From: Maribacter flavus | GTDB taxonomy: Bacteria > Bacteroidota > Bacteroidia > Flavobacteriales > Flavobacteriaceae | Reading direction: 5' to 3' | NCBI RefSeq assembly: GCF_008386635.1 | Contig: NZ_VUOE01000001.1 | Location: forward strand, 2,037,857 to 2,101,856 | Length of the DNA stretch: 64,000 nucleotides | Shown: piece after piece, positions 62,192-64,000 of the stretch | Position numbering within the stretch: the stretch's first letter is position 1 | How the letters are laid out: the number at the start of each line of letters is the position of its first letter | Notes under the pieces: generated by a model | Database searches by the model: none | Seen by the model: the letters and a program-made list of their open reading frames with translations, nothing else | What the model was told of the DNA's origin: nothing | Translations under genes and position numbers: made by a program

Positions 62192-62476
62192 CTAGAAAAC
62201 TTTGTAGTACAGGATTAACAAAGCGGTCAAAATAGTGGCAATAAGCACGCCCTTGGCGCGGTTGTCCCTCTTGATCCTTAAAAACCCGAAGAAGGCGATC
62301 AGGTTTAAAATCGCACCCAGGGCCAATAGACTGCCCACATGCCCCTGTGAAACGGCAGCCTGATATGTTTCTGATATGCTCAGGTCAGAAAATAAAACGA
62401 TATAAGCCAAGGTTCCAAGGGTATTTGCTATGATACCGACTAAAAATCCAATGGTAAGCTCCTTTTTTATAATCAT
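62192..62476 (-). CDS. Small membrane protein between surE and lpxB
   Basis: About 94 residues (MIIKKELTIGFLVGII...) with three hydrophobic segments (about 8-30, 43-60, 75-92). I chose ATG 62476, whose ATGA overlaps the surE stop; a longer frame begins at 62488. The lpxB ATG is one base after its stop. Present in this position in several Flavobacteriaceae by recollection; function unknown. Confidence 0.82.
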   Translation of the reverse strand: MIIKKELTIGFLVGIIANTLGTLAYIVLFSDLSISETYQAAVSQGHVGSLLALGAILNLIAFFGFLRIKRDNRAKGVLIATILTALLILYYKVF

Positions 62477-63249
62477 TTCAGATTCCAATTATTAATGTCC
62501 TGTATCGCATGGTGGGCCGTTAGGTCAAACTGTGTAGGAACCACGGAAATATAACCGTTGGCCAAGGCCCATTCGTCCGTATCCTCGCCTTTGTCCAAGA
62601 GTTCGAATTCGCCCGTCAACCAATAGTAGTCCTTGCCCATGGGGTTCGTTCTTTTGTCGAACTTTTCCTTCCAATTGGCTTTTGCCTGTCTACAGACCTT
62701 TATTCCCTTTATTTCCTTCTTTGGTAATTTGGGTATGTTCACATTGAGAACCACTCCCTTTGGAATACCGAACTTTAACGCCTCGCGTACAATTTTTTTA
62801 ACGTACTTCTTCGAAGGGGCGAAGTCCGCCTCCCAATTATAGTCGCACAAGGAAAAACCTATGGCAGGCACCCCTTCTATTCCTGCCTCTATGGCGGCGC
62901 TCATGGTACCGGAATATATCACGTTTATGGAAGAATTGGACCCGTGGTTGATACCGCTGACGCAGATATCGGGTTTTCGTTCCAAAAGTTCCTGAAGGCC
63001 CAATTTGACGCAGTCCGCCGGTGTACCACTGCAACTATACTCCTCCGTACCCGTATGGCTAAGGTCCACTTGCATTTTTTTAGAATATAGGGTGCTGTCC
63101 AAGGTAATGGCATGCCCCATACCGGATTGTGGGCTGTCCGGAGCGACCACTACAACGTCCCCTATCTCCTTCATGCAGGAGACCAAAGCACGTAGCCCTG
63201 GGGCCGTTATTCCGTCATCATTGGTTACCAATATCAAAGGTTTTCCCAT
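62473..63249 (-). CDS. surE: 5'/3'-nucleotidase SurE
   Basis: About 258 residues. The family fold starts MGKPLILVTNDDGITAPGLRA with the metal-binding DD pair at 10-11, followed by VAPDSPQSGMGHAIT, SGTPADCVKLGL, DICVSGINHGSNSSINVIYSGTM and the nucleotide-binding C-terminus. It removes phosphate from nucleotides in survival stress. I chose ATG 63249: the longer frame would need a TTG at 63270 lying on the -7 promoter box. Confidence 0.95.
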   Translation of the reverse strand: MGKPLILVTNDDGITAPGLRALVSCMKEIGDVVVVAPDSPQSGMGHAITLDSTLYSKKMQVDLSHTGTEEYSCSGTPADCVKLGLQELLERKPDICVSGINHGSNSSINVIYSGTMSAAIEAGIEGVPAIGFSLCDYNWEADFAPSKKYVKKIVREALKFGIPKGVVLNVNIPKLPKKEIKGIKVCRQAKANWKEKFDKRTNPMGKDYYWLTGEFELLDKGEDTDEWALANGYISVVPTQFDLTAHHAIQDINNWNLK

Positions 63250-63267
63250 GGTGCATACTTTCCGGGT

Positions 63268-63275
63268 CAAAAATA
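63268..63275 (-). promoter_or_regulatory. Promoter -7 box of the surE-lpxB unit
   Basis: On the minus strand TATTTTTG, an exact TAnnTTTG, 18 bases from the surE ATG. It lies inside the alternative longer reading frame and so supports the shorter start. Confidence 0.5.
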
Positions 63276-63438
63276 CGTTTTTAAATAGGATTTGCCGCTG
63301 GGCCCGTTTAACAAAAAATTAATTCCGAGTCCCCCAATTGGCATGGTTTTTTCTTTATCTTAGAGGATTTCGATGCAAAAGTTGTCCACATAATCTTCAA
63401 ATTCAAAGGTTTTGAAAAATAGATTTAAAAATATTTTT

Positions 63439-64000
63439 ATGAAAAGAAATTTAGCCTATGTTCTTATGGTAATGCTGGTGGCGGTAGCCTCCTGTAGTTT
63501 TACCAATAAGTCGTTTGAGAATGACGACAAGGACAAACTGTTATTAGATTTGATTACATACGTCCTTGAAAAAGGCCATTACGAGCCAAAGGACATCAAT
63601 GATGATTTTTCCGTTAGTGTTTTTGAGGACTTCATCGATGTGCTGGATCCCACCAAACGTTATTTTTTGGCTTCGGACATAGCCGATTTTGAACAATATA
63701 AGTTTCAAATCGATGATCAAATCAAGAATACGGATATTTCCTTCTTCAATTTGGTGTATGAAAGGTTGATAAAAAGGATGGGCGATGCCAAGGAAATCTA
63801 TAAAGAGGTGTTGCAGCAGCCATTCGATTATACCCAAAACGAAAGTATCAGTATCAAGTACGAGGATGAACCTTTTGCTTCCAACAAGGAAGAATTGAAG
63901 GAGCGTTGGAGGAAACAACTCAAATATGCAACTCTTGGAACATACGATTCCAAGATTTCACATGCCGAGAAGCCAGCCGACGAGGCAGCGGCCGATAACC
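63439..64000 (+). CDS. Tail-specific protease (Prc/CtpA family), N-terminus, lipoprotein
   Basis: The frame starts at ATG 63439 and runs off the right edge after 187 codons. The N-terminus MKRNLAYVLMVMLVAVASC is a lipoprotein signal (lipobox VASC). The next residues, DLITYVLEKGHYEPKDIND followed by DPTKRYFLASDIADF, match the N-terminal DUF3340 domain of Prc-type carboxy-terminal processing peptidases. The PDZ and Ser/Lys active-site parts lie outside the window. It is divergent from surE, an arrangement common in this family. Confidence 0.88.
   Translation, partial: MKRNLAYVLMVMLVAVASCSFTNKSFENDDKDKLLLDLITYVLEKGHYEPKDINDDFSVSVFEDFIDVLDPTKRYFLASDIADFEQYKFQIDDQIKNTDISFFNLVYERLIKRMGDAKEIYKEVLQQPFDYTQNESISIKYEDEPFASNKEELKERWRKQLKYATLGTYDSKISHAEKPADEAAADN

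Overview
The window is a 64 kb chromosomal segment from a member of the Bacteroidota, almost certainly a marine member of the Flavobacteriaceae. Supporting this are the GYDIA-type GHMP kinase beside a degradative-type HMG-CoA reductase, the TIGR04282/TIGR04283 arsenosugar-type glycosyltransferase pair, the LptC/CorC/PpiD gene order, Bacteroidota-type promoter boxes (TAnnTTTG), many lipoproteins and marine-polysaccharide enzymes. The species cannot be named from the sequence alone.

Layout. 1-7.0 kb: the edge of a membrane protein, a CstB-like persulfide dioxygenase/rhodanese, a SulP anion transporter, a GH29 alpha-L-fucosidase, a DUF1349 protein and a SRPBCC protein. 7.1-16.1 kb is the most unusual part. 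Two 1.5 kb direct repeats bracket a compact cytochrome P450 module: a divergent AraC regulator, then P450, [2Fe-2S] ferredoxin, ferredoxin reductase, zinc alcohol dehydrogenase and an esterase. The repeats consist of about 0.5 kb of noncoding DNA plus the 3' part of a carboxylesterase gene. The right copy belongs to an intact lipoprotein esterase; the left copy is an N-terminally replaced, chimeric gene. The genes match the type of system known to remove the methyl group of 6-O-methyl-D-galactose from red-algal porphyran as formaldehyde. The dehydrogenase and esterase would then handle the C1 product.

16.7-22.4 kb: two GT2 glycosyltransferases, an intergenic block of the flavobacterial 'ttcgacaggctcagtgtgac'-type repeat, and a two-gene redox operon (flavoprotein and polyferredoxin membrane protein). 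22.6-33.2 kb: a GH113-like hydrolase, a tandem pair of amidases of which the first has lost its catalytic residues, a partial arsenosugar-type cluster (rhodanese, TIGR04282 GT, purine nucleoside phosphorylase, TIGR04283 GT), a GH32 beta-fructosidase, an exported ADP-ribosylglycohydrolase, a phosphotransferase and tRNA-Phe.

33.5-44.4 kb: a Tat-signal TldD with a TldE partner, then a tight MoxR/DUF58/BatA-like operon ending in two large membrane proteins. 44.4-52.2 kb: coaX followed by an envelope gene string (FadL-like outer-membrane protein, TPR protein, LptC, small membrane protein, CorC-like protein, PpiD). 52.3-64 kb: GYDIA kinase and HMG-CoA reductase (mevalonate route), DPP-IV peptidase, POT peptide transporter, ComEC, NlpC/P60 lipoprotein, LpxB, a small membrane protein, SurE and the start of a tail-specific protease.

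No transposase, integrase, CRISPR array or rRNA was seen. The best candidate for something undescribed is the repeat-bracketed P450 module, with a sharply bounded 464 bp identical tract that looks like gene conversion between the two esterase copies.
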